From: Actinocatenispora sp036503555
GTDB taxonomy: Bacteria > Actinomycetota > Actinomycetes > Mycobacteriales > Micromonosporaceae
Length of the DNA: 64,000 nt
Direction: 5' to 3'
Assembly: GCA_036503555.1 (NCBI GenBank)
Contig: DASXWQ010000012.1
Span: 1-64,000, forward strand
Numbering within the stretch: position 1 is the stretch's first letter; every line of letters starts with the position of its first letter. The notes below the pieces were generated by a model that was not told where the DNA came from, searched no databases, and was given only the letters and a program-made list of their open reading frames with translations. This document shows, one piece after another, positions 7,430 through 17,354 of the stretch. Position numbers and translations under genes: made by a program.

Positions 7430-8386
7430 GTGAAAGTACGTTCGCGAGTGTCGAAGAATGCGAAGGATTCCGCCGACGACGCGTCGGCGGACACGCGCGG
7501 TGGCGCGCCGGGCGGGTTGATCGTCCACATCACGGGCCTGCTGCCGTCGCTGTCGCCGGCGGAGCAGCGGGTGGCCCGGCTGGTCACCGCCGACCCCGCG
7601 GCCGCGGCCCGGCAGACCATCACGGAGCTGGCGTCCGCCGCCGGTACCTCGGAGGCGACGGTCATCCGGTTCTGCCGTTCGGTCGGCATGGCCGGATACC
7701 CGCAGCTCCGGATCCGGCTCGCCGCGGAGGCCGCGCGGCGGGTCGATCCGCCCGACGCCCGCGTCGTCGGTGGTGACATCCCGCCCGGCGCGGACATGGC
7801 GCAGATCGTGGCCACGATCGCGTTCAACGACGCGCGTGCGGTCGAGGAGACCGCCGAGCAGCTCGACGTCCGGACGTGCGAGGAGGCGGTAGCGGCGCTG
7901 GCGTCGGCCGGCCGGGTCGACGTGTTCGGTGTCGGCGCGAGCGGCTTCGTCGCGGCGGACTTCCAGCAGAAGCTGCACCGCATCGGGCGTACCGCGTTCT
8001 ACTGGCCGGACACGCACACCGCGCTGACCAGCGCCGCGCTGCTCGGCAAGGGTGACGTGGCGTTCGGTATCTCGCACAGCGGCGCCACCACCGACTGCGT
8101 CGACGTCCTGGCGGAGGCGCGGGAGCAGGGCGCCACGACGATCGCGCTGACGAACTTCCCGCGCTCGGCCATCGCCGACGTCGCCGACCTGGTGCTCACC
8201 ACGGCGGCGCGGGAGACGACGTACCGGTCGGGCGCGACGGCGAGCCGGCTGGCGCAGCTCACCGTCGTCGACTGCCTGTTCGTCGGGATCGCCGGACGCA
8301 ACCGGGGCCGTACCCGGCGGAACCTTTCGGCAACGGCCGCCGCGGTGAAGTCGCGTCGTACCACGCCGGGACGTCGCCGGGGCTGA
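7430..8386 (+). CDS. MurR/RpiR-family transcriptional regulator (HTH + SIS)
   Basis: A 318-residue regulator with two domains. The N-terminal RpiR-type helix-turn-helix is at about residues 30-105 (LSPAEQRVARLV, then TITELASAAGTSEATVIRFC). The sugar-isomerase (SIS) phospho-sugar binding domain covers about 140-275 (FGVGASGFVAADFQQKL, then GISHSGATTDCVDVL). Such proteins sense phosphosugars and control sugar or cell-wall recycling genes. No sugar-use gene is next to it, so its target is unknown. The start GTG 7430 lacks a strong ribosome site; GTG 7448 is an alternative. The basic C-terminal tail is unstructured. Confidence 0.9.
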   Translation: MKVRSRVSKNAKDSADDASADTRGGAPGGLIVHITGLLPSLSPAEQRVARLVTADPAAAARQTITELASAAGTSEATVIRFCRSVGMAGYPQLRIRLAAEAARRVDPPDARVVGGDIPPGADMAQIVATIAFNDARAVEETAEQLDVRTCEEAVAALASAGRVDVFGVGASGFVAADFQQKLHRIGRTAFYWPDTHTALTSAALLGKGDVAFGISHSGATTDCVDVLAEAREQGATTIALTNFPRSAIADVADLVLTTAARETTYRSGATASRLAQLTVVDCLFVGIAGRNRGRTRRNLSATAAAVKSRRTTPGRRRG

Positions 8387-8527
8387 TCGGTCCCGGAACA
8401 CCGCCAAAGCGGATTGCGGGGCGAGGTCGGACAAATCGCGTTAGGATCGCGGGCCTGAGACACGTGTACGCGTGCCGTCGCAGGGTCCGCGCCGACCCGC
8501 GCGGACGACCGACCCGCGGAGGAAGCC

Positions 8528-9130
8528 ATGACCCGTCTCGTACGGCTCGGCGCCGGCGCAGTGCTGGTCGCCGCGCTGGCCGCCGGCTGCGGCACCCCGG
8601 ACGGCAAGGGTTCGGCGTCGGGTGGCGCGTCGTCCGAACCGACCTCCACGGGTACGCGTGCCCCGGCGTCGTCGCCGTCGGCCCGCCCGGCCGGCGCCGA
8701 CCGCTGCCACACCGGCGACCTGAAGGTCAGCATGAAGGGGCTCGGCGCCGCCGCCGGCAACCACTACGCGGCCGTCGTCCTCACGAACACCGGCGGCACG
8801 TCCTGCCGCGCCTTCGGATACCCGGGGATGCAGTTGTTGACCGGTTCCGGTGACAAGATCAAGACCTCGGTGGTACGCGACACGACGGTCAAGGCGGCGT
8901 TGGTGACGGTGCCGGCCGGGGGCAGCGTGTGGTCGACGGCGAGCTGGGGCGCGGTGCCGGCCGGCGACGAGTCGCAGACCGGCCAGTGCGAGCCGACGCC
9001 GGCGTCCACCGAGGTCACCCCGCCGGACGAGACCGACTACGCGGTGGCGAGCTGGTCGTTCGGCCCGGTCTGCCAGCACGGCCGGATCAAGGTCACCCCG
9101 GTCCGCGCCGGCTCCGGCCCGACGAAGTGA
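8528..9130 (+). CDS. DUF4232 lipoprotein
   Basis: A 200-residue secreted lipoprotein. It has a signal peptide with lipobox LAAGC (Cys at about residue 21), a Ser/Thr/Pro/Gly-rich linker to about residue 58, then a DUF4232 domain beginning CHTGDLKVSMKG. Four later Cys (CRAFGYPG, QCEP, VCQH and the first CHTG) probably form disulfides. GGAGGAAG precedes the ATG. The role of DUF4232 is unknown; many copies are common in actinobacteria. The gene is alone between the RpiR regulator and a convergent acyl-CoA synthetase, whose duplicated 3' end fills the gap. Confidence 0.85.
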   Translation: MTRLVRLGAGAVLVAALAAGCGTPDGKGSASGGASSEPTSTGTRAPASSPSARPAGADRCHTGDLKVSMKGLGAAAGNHYAAVVLTNTGGTSCRAFGYPGMQLLTGSGDKIKTSVVRDTTVKAALVTVPAGGSVWSTASWGAVPAGDESQTGQCEPTPASTEVTPPDETDYAVASWSFGPVCQHGRIKVTPVRAGSGPTK

Positions 9131-9170
9131 CCGCTCGCGTCAGCGGAGGTCGGTGACGTGGCCGCCCGCG

Positions 9171-9190
<20 letters not shown>
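9131..9190. repeat. 31-bp-period tandem duplication over the acyl-CoA synthetase stop codon
   Basis: Copies 9131-9159 and 9162-9190 match at 26 of 29 positions. The right copy encodes the last residues FTDLR-stop of the minus-strand synthetase. The left copy repeats TDLR-stop beyond it and fills the space up to the lipoprotein stop. Confidence 0.85.
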
Positions 9191-10922
<1,732 letters not shown>

Positions 10923-11183
10923 GCGTACCCCTCTCGGGCGTCTTAGTCGTGGTGAGGGTTCAGCCGGGGCCGGGCCGGGGAGGTTTTCAGCTTCCTCCCA
11001 GTCTCTACCAGGCTGGTCCGCAGTTGGACAGGGTTCCATGAAGAGGCCGGGAGTCGGGGTGTATGCGGTCTGGTCACGGTGATGGGCCATACACCCTAGC
11101 TCGGAATCAACCCGATCGGCATGGCGTTGTGCAGGTGGCAGGGCCGCACAGCGGGGGCAGCACAGCACGGGAGGACGGCGAAC

Positions 11184-12125
11184 GTGGCGAACGACACGGG
11201 TATCCGCACCGACAAGGTCGCCGAGGAGCGCGATCTGGTTGGTGTGTACCTGCACGAGATTTCCAAGACGCCGCTGCTCGACGCGGCCGGCGAGGTGGAC
11301 ATCGCGAAGGCGGTCGAGGCCGGTCTGTACGCGGAGCGTCTGCTCGACGCCGGCCAGACCGTACGCGGCGCCTCCAAGGCCGAGCTGAGCCGGCTCGTGG
11401 TCGAGGGCCAGCGCGCCAAGGAACAGTTCGTGAAGGCGAACCTCCGGCTGGTCGTCTCCATCGCCCGGCGGTACGTGCGCAGTGGCATGCCGATGCTCGA
11501 CCTCATCCAGGAGGGCAACACCGGCCTGGTGCGCGCGGTCGAGAAGTTCGACTACGAGCGCGGCTTCAAGTTCTCGACGTACGCGACGTGGTGGATCCGG
11601 CAGGCGATCTCGCGGGCCATCGCGCAGCAGGAGCGCACGGTGCGGCTCCCGGTGCACCTGGTCGAGGACGTCAACCGGATGCGCAACATGACCCGTCAGC
11701 TCACCCGTGAGCTGGGCCAGGACCCGGAGCCGGCGCAGCTGGCGAAGGCGCTCGGTGTCGAGGTCGAGCGGGTCAACGAGCTCAAGCGCTGGTCGCAGGA
11801 CACGGTCTCGCTGGACACCCCGGTCGGCGACGACGGCGACACGAACCTCGGCGACCTCGTCGCCGACTCCGACGCGCCGAGCCCCGAGGAGCTCGTCCTC
11901 GCCGGCATGGAGCGCGAGCGGATCGACGGCCTGCTCGGCCACCTGGACGACCGGTCCGCCGGCATCGTCCGCGCGCGGTACGGGCTGGACGACGGCCGGG
12001 AGCACTCGCTCACCGAGGTGGCGCAGCGGTTCAGCCTGTCCCGGGAGCGGATCCGCCAGCTGGAGATCCAGGCGCTGCACCGGCTGCGTGAGCTGGCCAG
12101 CGCGGGCGGCCTGGACGCAGCGTGA
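11184..12125 (+). CDS. RNA polymerase sigma factor, sigma-70 family (group 1/2, HrdB/SigB-like)
   Basis: A 313-residue sigma factor. Region 1.2 is DLVGVYLHEISKTPLL. Region 2 has NLRLVVSIARRYVRSG and DLIQEGNTGLVRAVEKFDY, followed by the -10-recognition stretch FKFSTYATWWIRQAI. Regions 3 and 4 follow, with the helix-turn-helix SLTEVAQRFSLSRERIRQLE. The long acidic N-terminus of primary sigmas is absent, so an alternative principal-like (group 2) factor is likeliest. The start GTG 11184 is preferred, with GGGAGGA 8 bases upstream. The 3' end is tandemly duplicated. A strong symmetric terminator follows. Confidence 0.93.
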   Translation: MANDTGIRTDKVAEERDLVGVYLHEISKTPLLDAAGEVDIAKAVEAGLYAERLLDAGQTVRGASKAELSRLVVEGQRAKEQFVKANLRLVVSIARRYVRSGMPMLDLIQEGNTGLVRAVEKFDYERGFKFSTYATWWIRQAISRAIAQQERTVRLPVHLVEDVNRMRNMTRQLTRELGQDPEPAQLAKALGVEVERVNELKRWSQDTVSLDTPVGDDGDTNLGDLVADSDAPSPEELVLAGMERERIDGLLGHLDDRSAGIVRARYGLDDGREHSLTEVAQRFSLSRERIRQLEIQALHRLRELASAGGLDAA

Positions 12126-12158
12126 TCTGGACGCAGCGTGATCTAGACGCAGCCTGAC
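12111..12158. repeat. Three 16-bp tandem units over the sigma-factor stop codon
   Basis: Units at 12111-12126, 12127-12142 and 12143-12158 follow CTGGACGCAGCGTGAT. The first two are identical and the third differs at two inner positions and its last base. The stop codon is in unit 1. Because the unit is not a multiple of three, the extra copies are out of frame. Confidence 0.9.
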
Positions 12159-12190
12159 GACCACCCGTCGATCGAATCATCCCCACAGTC

Positions 12191-12227
12191 GAAACGGCCG
12201 GCCCAACCCCCCGGGGCCGGCCGTTTC
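12191..12227. terminator. Bidirectional terminator between the sigma and MarR genes
   Basis: 14-bp perfect arms GAAACGGCCGGCCC / GGGCCGGCCGTTTC around a 9-base loop. T or A runs flank both arms, so it can stop transcription from both convergent genes. Confidence 0.85.
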
Positions 12228-12235
12228 GCGTGTCC

Positions 12236-12694
12236 TCAGGTCTGTGCGTCCTCGGCGGCGGCCCGGGTGGCGGCCTCGCACAGCAGGCGGGTCGCCTCGG
12301 CGACGGTACGCAGGTCGGCGGCGTCGAGGTAGCCGAGGAGCCGGCGGGTGGCGAGGTCGCCTGCCTCGTTGAGCCGGTCGAGCAGGTCGCGCCCGGTCGA
12401 GGTCAGCTCGACCCGGCGTACCCGGCGGTCGTTCGGGTCCTCGCGGCGGGTGACCAGGTCCTGGGCGGTGAGCCGGTCGACGATGCCGGTCACGGTGGCC
12501 AGCCGTACGCCGAGGACGTCGGTGAGCTGGTGGCCGGACGAGGCGCCGCGGGCGACCGCGATGAGCACCTTGAGCTGCTGCATGGTCAGGTTGAGGTCGA
12601 GCAGGGGGCTGGGGCGCATCGGCGCGGCGGCGGCCCGCAGTCGTCGACCGTCGGCGAGGATGCCGCGGATCAGGTCCTCGGTCTCGCTGTCCAC
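12236..12694 (-). CDS. MarR-family transcriptional regulator
   Basis: A 152-residue winged-helix regulator. The HTH and wing read LTMQQLKVLIAVARGASSGHQL, then LGVRLATVTGIVDRLTAQDLV and the wing REDPNDRRVRRVELT; dimerisation helices flank them. The start GTG 12694 follows an AGGTGG site; GTG 12700 or an upstream start to 12763 are alternatives. It is transcribed divergently from the RND transporter 160 bp away. MarR proteins typically repress such neighbouring efflux genes and release DNA on binding phenolic or drug ligands. That regulatory link is inference. Confidence 0.88.
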   Translation of the reverse strand: MDSETEDLIRGILADGRRLRAAAAPMRPSPLLDLNLTMQQLKVLIAVARGASSGHQLTDVLGVRLATVTGIVDRLTAQDLVTRREDPNDRRVRRVELTSTGRDLLDRLNEAGDLATRRLLGYLDAADLRTVAEATRLLCEAATRAAAEDAQT

Positions 12695-12853
12695 TGCCAC
12701 CTCACGCCGTGTCGTGCCTGTTCGACAACCGTATGTGATGAGCCTGCCCCGGTGTCGGGCCAATGCTTCGTGTCGTCCAAACTGTTTCCGTGCGCCGTAC
12801 CAATGGGGGCGTGGTGCGCACGTTACTAAAGAACTGGACGACAGGGGGAGCCC

Positions 12854-15800
12854 ATGTGGCTACTGTCCCGGCTGAGTCTTGCCAACCGTAGCCTCGTCGC
12901 ACTGATCACCGTCGTGATCATCGGCTTCGGGGCGTTCTCGATCCCGTCGCTGCGGCAGCAGTTGCTGCCGTCGCTGGAGTTCCCGATCGCGGCGGTCATG
13001 GTCACGTACCCGGGCGCCTCGCCGGAGGTGGTCGAGCAGCAGGCGACCACGCCGATCGAGGACGGCCTGCAGGCCGTACCGGGGCTGGAGAGCGTCACGT
13101 CGACCTCGAAGTCGGGGAACGCGACGATCCTCGTCCAGTTCGACTACGGCACCGACCTCGACGACGCGACCGGCAAGGTCGAGCAGGTCGTCAACCGGCT
13201 CGACGCCCAACTGCCGGACTCGGTGCAGACCAGCGTCTTCGCGGGGAGCACCGACTCGCTGCCGGTGATCACGCTGGCCGCGTCCGGCTCGCTGCCGCAG
13301 CGGGAGCTGGCGCGCCGGCTGACCGACACCGTGGCGCCGAAGGTACGCAAGATCGACGGGGTCAAGGACGCCACCGTCACCGGCGTACGCGACGAAGAGG
13401 TGACGATCACCCCGGACGCGAAGAAGCTGGCCAAGGCCGGCCTGTCCGCGGCGTCGGTGGTCACCGCGCTGTCCGGCAGCGGAGCGCCGGTCTCGGCCGG
13501 GACGCTGACCGAGGGCGGCAAGAGCCTGTCGGTGCAGATCGGCGGCAAGTTCGCCACGGTCGACGACGTCAAGAACCTCTACCTCACGCCAGCCGCCGCG
13601 GGCACTGGCCAGCAAGGGGCTGCGGGTGAGGGCCCAACCGGTCAGGGGCAGACCGGTCAGGGGCAGCAGGCGGGCGGCGCGCAGGGGCAGGCCACCCCCA
13701 AGGCGGTACGCCTCGGTGACGTGGCGAAGGTCGCGGTCACCGACTCGGCGGCGACGTCGCTGACGCGTACCAATGGGCGGCCGAGCCTGGGCCTGTCGGT
13801 GACGATGAAGCCGGACGGCAACGCGGTCGCGATCTCGAAGGAGGTCCGCGACGAGCTGTCGGACCTGAAGGCGGATCTCGGTGACGGTGGCCGGCTGACG
13901 ATCGTGTCCGACCAGGCGCCGTACGTGCAGCGGTCGATCAAGAGCCTGTTCACCGAGGGCCTTCTGGGCTTGGCGTTCGCCGTCGTGGTGATCCTGATCT
14001 TCCTGCTCTCGGTCCGCTCGACGCTGGTCACCGTGGTGAGCATCCCGGTGTCGGTGATGATCGCGCTGATCGTCATGTGGGCCAAGGGGGACACGCTCAA
14101 CCTGCTGACGCTCGGCGGCCTGACGATCGCGATCGGCCGGGTGGTCGACGACTCGATTGTCGTGCTCGAAAACATCAAGAGACACCTGAGTTACGGCGAG
14201 TCCAAACGCGACGCCGTGCTGTCCGGCGTACGCGAGGTGGCCGGTGCGGTGACCTCGTCGACGCTGACCACGGTCGCGGTGTTCCTGCCGATCGGTCTGG
14301 TCGGCGGGATGGTCGGCGAGCTGTTCGCACCGTTCGCGATCACCGTCGTGGTGGCGCTGGCCGCGTCGCTGCTGGTGGCGCTGACGATCACGCCGGTGCT
14401 GGCGTACTGGTTCCTGAAGGCGCCGAAGCACACCGGGCCGGATGTGCGGGCGCGGGCCGAGGAGAAGGAGCGGCGCAGTCCGTTGCAGCGGGCGTACGTG
14501 CCGGTGATCCGGTTCGCGACGCGGCACCGCGTGGTGACCGTGCTGATCGCGATCGTGGTGTTCGTGGGCACGCTGGCGCTCGTACCGTCGCTGAAGACGA
14601 ACCTGCTCGACTCGTCCGGTCAGGACACGCTGGCGCTGTCGGAGAAGATGCCGGTCGGCACCAGCCTGGCGGAGACGAGCGCCGCGTCGAAGAGGGTCGA
14701 GGCACTGCTGGCGGACCGCTCGGAGATCACGTCGTACCAGGTGACGGTCGGGTCGGCCGGCTTCGGCGCGGGCAGCCCGAACGAGGCGAGCTTCCAGCTC
14801 ACCACGAAGCACGGCACGGACGTGGACGCGCTGCAGGACGACCTGCGGCACGACATCGACGGGCTGTCCGGCGTCGGGGACGTGACGTTCGGCGACACCA
14901 GCGGCTTCGGCGGGGCGAACGTACAGGTCGTGGTGACCGCGCCGGACGACGCGTCGCTGCGCCGCGCGGCCGACCAGGTCGAGCGCGCGGTCCGGGGTAC
15001 GGCGCACGTCACGGATGTGCAGAGCGACCTGTCGCCGAACAACCCGCAGATCGAGGTGACCGTCAACCATGAGAAGGCCGCCCGGTACGGGCTGACCGAC
15101 GCCGCCGTGGGCCAGCTCGTCCAGCAGATGTTCCAGGGCGCGCCGGCGGCGAAGATCGAGCTCGACGGCGCCGAGCGCAACATCGTGGTACGCAGCGGCG
15201 CGGCACCGTCCACACTGGACCAGCTGCGGTCGCTGCCGGTGCCGACGGCGACCGGCACGGTGCCGCTGTCGACGGTGGCGAGCGTCAAGCAGGTGAACGG
15301 CCCGGTGACGATCTCGCACACCGACCGGAACCGCAGCGCCACCATCAGCGGTACGGCGTCGAGCAGCAACACCGGCGCGGTCACCAGTGACCTGACGAAG
15401 AAGCTGGACAAGGTCGACCTGCCGGCCGGCGCGAGCTGGACCATGGGCGGCGTCGGCTCGGACCAGTCGGACGCGTTCATGTCGCTCGGGATCGCCCTGC
15501 TCGCGGCGATCGCGATCGTGTTCATCATCATGGTGGCCACGTTCCGGAGCCTGGTGCAGCCGCTGATCCTGCTGGTGTCGGTGCCGTTCGCGGCGACCGG
15601 TGCGATCGTCGCGCTGCTCGCCACGAACACGGCGCTGGGCGTCGCGTCGCTGATCGGCATGCTGATGCTGGTGGGTGTCGTGGTCACCAACGCGATCGTG
15701 TTGATGGACCTCATCAACCAGTACCGGGCGCAGGGGATGAGCGTGGCGGACGCGGTGGTCGAGGGCGGTCGGCGCCGGCTGCGCCCGATCCTGATGACCG

Positions 15801-16039
15801 CCGCGGCGACGATCTGCGCGCTGATCCCGATGTCGCTCGGGTTGACCGGCGAGGGCGGGTTCATCTCGCAGCCGCTGGCGGTCGTGGTGATCGGCGGCCT
15901 GGTGTCGTCGACGCTGCTCACGTTGCTGCTGGTACCGGCGCTCTACACGGCGGTCGAGGGCCGTCGGGAGCGCCGCCAGCAGCGCCGGGCGGCGGCGCAG
16001 ATGCCGGAGCAGCGGGAGCCGGTCGGCGCGGGCCTCTGA
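12854..16039 (+). CDS. RND-family efflux permease (HAE1/SwrC-like)
   Basis: A 1061-residue inner-membrane transporter with the duplicated RND layout: helix 1 (ALITVVIIGFGAFSI), a large extracytoplasmic loop, helices 2-6, helix 7 (VVTVLIAIVVFVGTLAL), a second large loop, helices 8-12. The proton-relay Asp pair in VVDDSIVVLENI (about D432, D433) is present. Residues about 255-285 form a Gly/Gln-rich insertion with a repeated GQ unit, absent from typical members. No periplasmic adaptor or outer-membrane partner is nearby, as expected in a Gram-positive, where SwrC-type proteins act alone on surfactants or drugs. Start ATG 12854 has CAGGGGGA upstream. A divergent MarR gene probably controls it. 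Confidence 0.93.
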   Translation: MWLLSRLSLANRSLVALITVVIIGFGAFSIPSLRQQLLPSLEFPIAAVMVTYPGASPEVVEQQATTPIEDGLQAVPGLESVTSTSKSGNATILVQFDYGTDLDDATGKVEQVVNRLDAQLPDSVQTSVFAGSTDSLPVITLAASGSLPQRELARRLTDTVAPKVRKIDGVKDATVTGVRDEEVTITPDAKKLAKAGLSAASVVTALSGSGAPVSAGTLTEGGKSLSVQIGGKFATVDDVKNLYLTPAAAGTGQQGAAGEGPTGQGQTGQGQQAGGAQGQATPKAVRLGDVAKVAVTDSAATSLTRTNGRPSLGLSVTMKPDGNAVAISKEVRDELSDLKADLGDGGRLTIVSDQAPYVQRSIKSLFTEGLLGLAFAVVVILIFLLSVRSTLVTVVSIPVSVMIALIVMWAKGDTLNLLTLGGLTIAIGRVVDDSIVVLENIKRHLSYGESKRDAVLSGVREVAGAVTSSTLTTVAVFLPIGLVGGMVGELFAPFAITVVVALAASLLVALTITPVLAYWFLKAPKHTGPDVRARAEEKERRSPLQRAYVPVIRFATRHRVVTVLIAIVVFVGTLALVPSLKTNLLDSSGQDTLALSEKMPVGTSLAETSAASKRVEALLADRSEITSYQVTVGSAGFGAGSPNEASFQLTTKHGTDVDALQDDLRHDIDGLSGVGDVTFGDTSGFGGANVQVVVTAPDDASLRRAADQVERAVRGTAHVTDVQSDLSPNNPQIEVTVNHEKAARYGLTDAAVGQLVQQMFQGAPAAKIELDGAERNIVVRSGAAPSTLDQLRSLPVPTATGTVPLSTVASVKQVNGPVTISHTDRNRSATISGTASSSNTGAVTSDLTKKLDKVDLPAGASWTMGGVGSDQSDAFMSLGIALLAAIAIVFIIMVATFRSLVQPLILLVSVPFAATGAIVALLATNTALGVASLIGMLMLVGVVVTNAIVLMDLINQYRAQGMSVADAVVEGGRRRLRPILMTAAATICALIPMSLGLTGEGGFISQPLAVVVIGGLVSSTLLTLLLVPALYTAVEGRRERRQQRRAAAQMPEQREPVGAGL
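15208..15220. repeat. GTCCA-N3-TGGAC palindrome, copy 2 (inside the RND gene)
   Basis: GTCCACACTGGAC. In frame it spells Ser-Thr-Leu-Asp with the rare Thr codon ACA. Confidence 0.75.
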
Positions 16040-16053
16040 CCGGCCGGACGTAC

Positions 16054-16086
16054 CGGGGCCGCATCCTCGTCGAGGGTGCGGCCCCG
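16054..16086 (+). terminator. Terminator of the RND gene
   Basis: Arms CGGGGCCGCA (16054-16063) and TGCGGCCCCG (16077-16086) with an inner CCTCG/CGAGG extension, followed by TTGTCGTGT. It starts 15 bp after the stop codon. Confidence 0.75.
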
Positions 16087-16430
16087 TTGTCGTGTGCCGG
16101 GACGGAGCGAGCCGGACACGGAATGTCACCGATGCCGAAACCGGGCGTACGCCCCGGGCAGGGTCAGCGAGGTCGCTGTCGGGCGGGGGTACCCGTGCGT
16201 CGCGCTAGCCTGGCAGGCCGTGGTGGCCTGTGCGTTCGCCGGCGGTACCGCGGGGCGGTGTGCGGCCGGGCCGGCGTGCGGGTGTGACGGGGTGCGCGGC
16301 GGGCGTACCCCGGGTCCGGCTGCGCTGCGTGTTCGGACATGATGGGTGACCAGCGGTAATGAACAACTTCACGCAGCGGCCCGGGACCCACTGGCGCGGA
16401 CCGGCGCTCCGCCCGACTCGGAGGTGACGG
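16087..16430. other. Gene-free 344 bp before the EEP-fold gene
   Basis: No gene is supported here. There is a small inverted repeat CAGGCC-GTGGT-GGCCTG (16214-16230) and a G-rich run near 16255-16310. The promoter of the next gene should lie here, but no convincing hexamer pair is seen. Confidence 0.5.
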
Positions 16431-17354
16431 ATGCGCGACGTGACGACCCCGGTCCGACTGATGGTGTGGAACCTCGGCCGGGCCGGACGGGACACCGCCG
16501 CGACGGACCTGCTGGACGAGATGACCGAGCTGGTCGCCGACGTCGCGCCGGACGTGCTGTGCTGCACCGAGACGTACGGCGCGGCCGACGCCATCGTCAC
16601 CCGGCTCGGCGCCGCGTACCGCGGGTGGTCGCTGGCCGCGGCCGGCACCGACGACAACCTGTCGATCGTGACCCGGCTGCCCGTCACCGCGCGCCTGCCG
16701 TACCCGGAGGGGCGGACGGTGGACAGCTACAACCTCGGCGGGGTGCGCGTGGGGTTGCCCGACGGGGGAGAGCTGGCCGTGTTCGACACGTGGCTGCGCT
16801 TCGACGTGGCGATCGCGGACGCGCTGGAGCAGACCGCGGCCGAGCTGGCCGCCGGGGGCGAACGCACACGTACCGACGAGGAGCTGGCGATGCTGGAGCT
16901 GCCGCAGCTCGCCAACGTCGAGGAGATCCTCACCGAGCACCTGCCGGCGGCGGTACCCGACCAGACGACGCCGGTGGTGCTGGCCGGCGGGTTCAACACC
17001 GAGTCGCACCTGGACGCCGAGGGCCACCGGGACGCCGAGGGCCACCGGGACGCCGAGGGGCAGCGGGTCGCGCCGCGGTGGCAGGTGACGCGGCGGCTGG
17101 CGAAGGCAGGCTTCGTCGACGCGTACCGGGCCGCGCGGCCGGACCCGCGGCGCTGGCCGGGCGAGACGTACGACCCGCTCGACCCGACGCAGCGGCTGCG
17201 GCACCGGATCGACTTCGCGTTCGTCGGCCCGGGTGTGTCGGTGGTGTCCGCGCGTACCGTCGCCGAGCGGCTGCCCGCGCACGGGCCGGGGCCGTTCTAC
17301 TCCGATCACGCGGCGCTCGTCGTCGACCTCGCGGTCCGTAGTCTGGGCCGATGA
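16431..17354 (+). CDS. Endonuclease/exonuclease/phosphatase-fold protein with altered active site
   Basis: A 307-residue protein with the DNase I-like EEP fold. LMVWNLGRAG gives the first strand (metal-binding Asn), VLCCTETYG has the metal Glu, HRIDFAFVG is near the end, and YSDHAALVVDL is the C-terminal SDH motif. The motif that is normally GDFN reads GGFN (Gly187), so the catalytic Asp is missing. Just after it lie three 18-bp repeats encoding DAEGHR. Either activity is lost or it is reassigned. Start ATG 16431 has GGAGGT seven bases upstream. It overlaps the DMT gene by 4 bp, so the two are cotranslated. Confidence 0.8.
   Translation: MRDVTTPVRLMVWNLGRAGRDTAATDLLDEMTELVADVAPDVLCCTETYGAADAIVTRLGAAYRGWSLAAAGTDDNLSIVTRLPVTARLPYPEGRTVDSYNLGGVRVGLPDGGELAVFDTWLRFDVAIADALEQTAAELAAGGERTRTDEELAMLELPQLANVEEILTEHLPAAVPDQTTPVVLAGGFNTESHLDAEGHRDAEGHRDAEGQRVAPRWQVTRRLAKAGFVDAYRAARPDPRRWPGETYDPLDPTQRLRHRIDFAFVGPGVSVVSARTVAERLPAHGPGPFYSDHAALVVDLAVRSLGR
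17013..17066 (+). repeat. Three 18-bp in-frame repeats next to the EEP active-site loop
   Basis: Units 17013-17030, 17031-17048 and 17049-17066 read GACGCCGAGGGCCACCGG. The first two are identical; the third changes two bases and encodes DAEGQR. Confidence 0.95.

Noticed and set aside
8414..8447. TTGCGG ... TAGGAT as promoter of the DUF4232 gene
   Set aside because: Spacing is 22 bp, too long for a normal sigma-70 promoter; the TAGGAT may still be a -10.
10923..12164. A longer N-terminus for the acyl-CoA synthetase
   Set aside because: Runs antisense through the sigma factor; ATG 10922 has a ribosome site and family length.
12860..16129. A 1089-codon open frame antisense to the RND transporter
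   Set aside because: Arg/His/Asp-rich mirror of GC-biased codons; no start signals, no domains. The sense frame encodes a complete RND protein.
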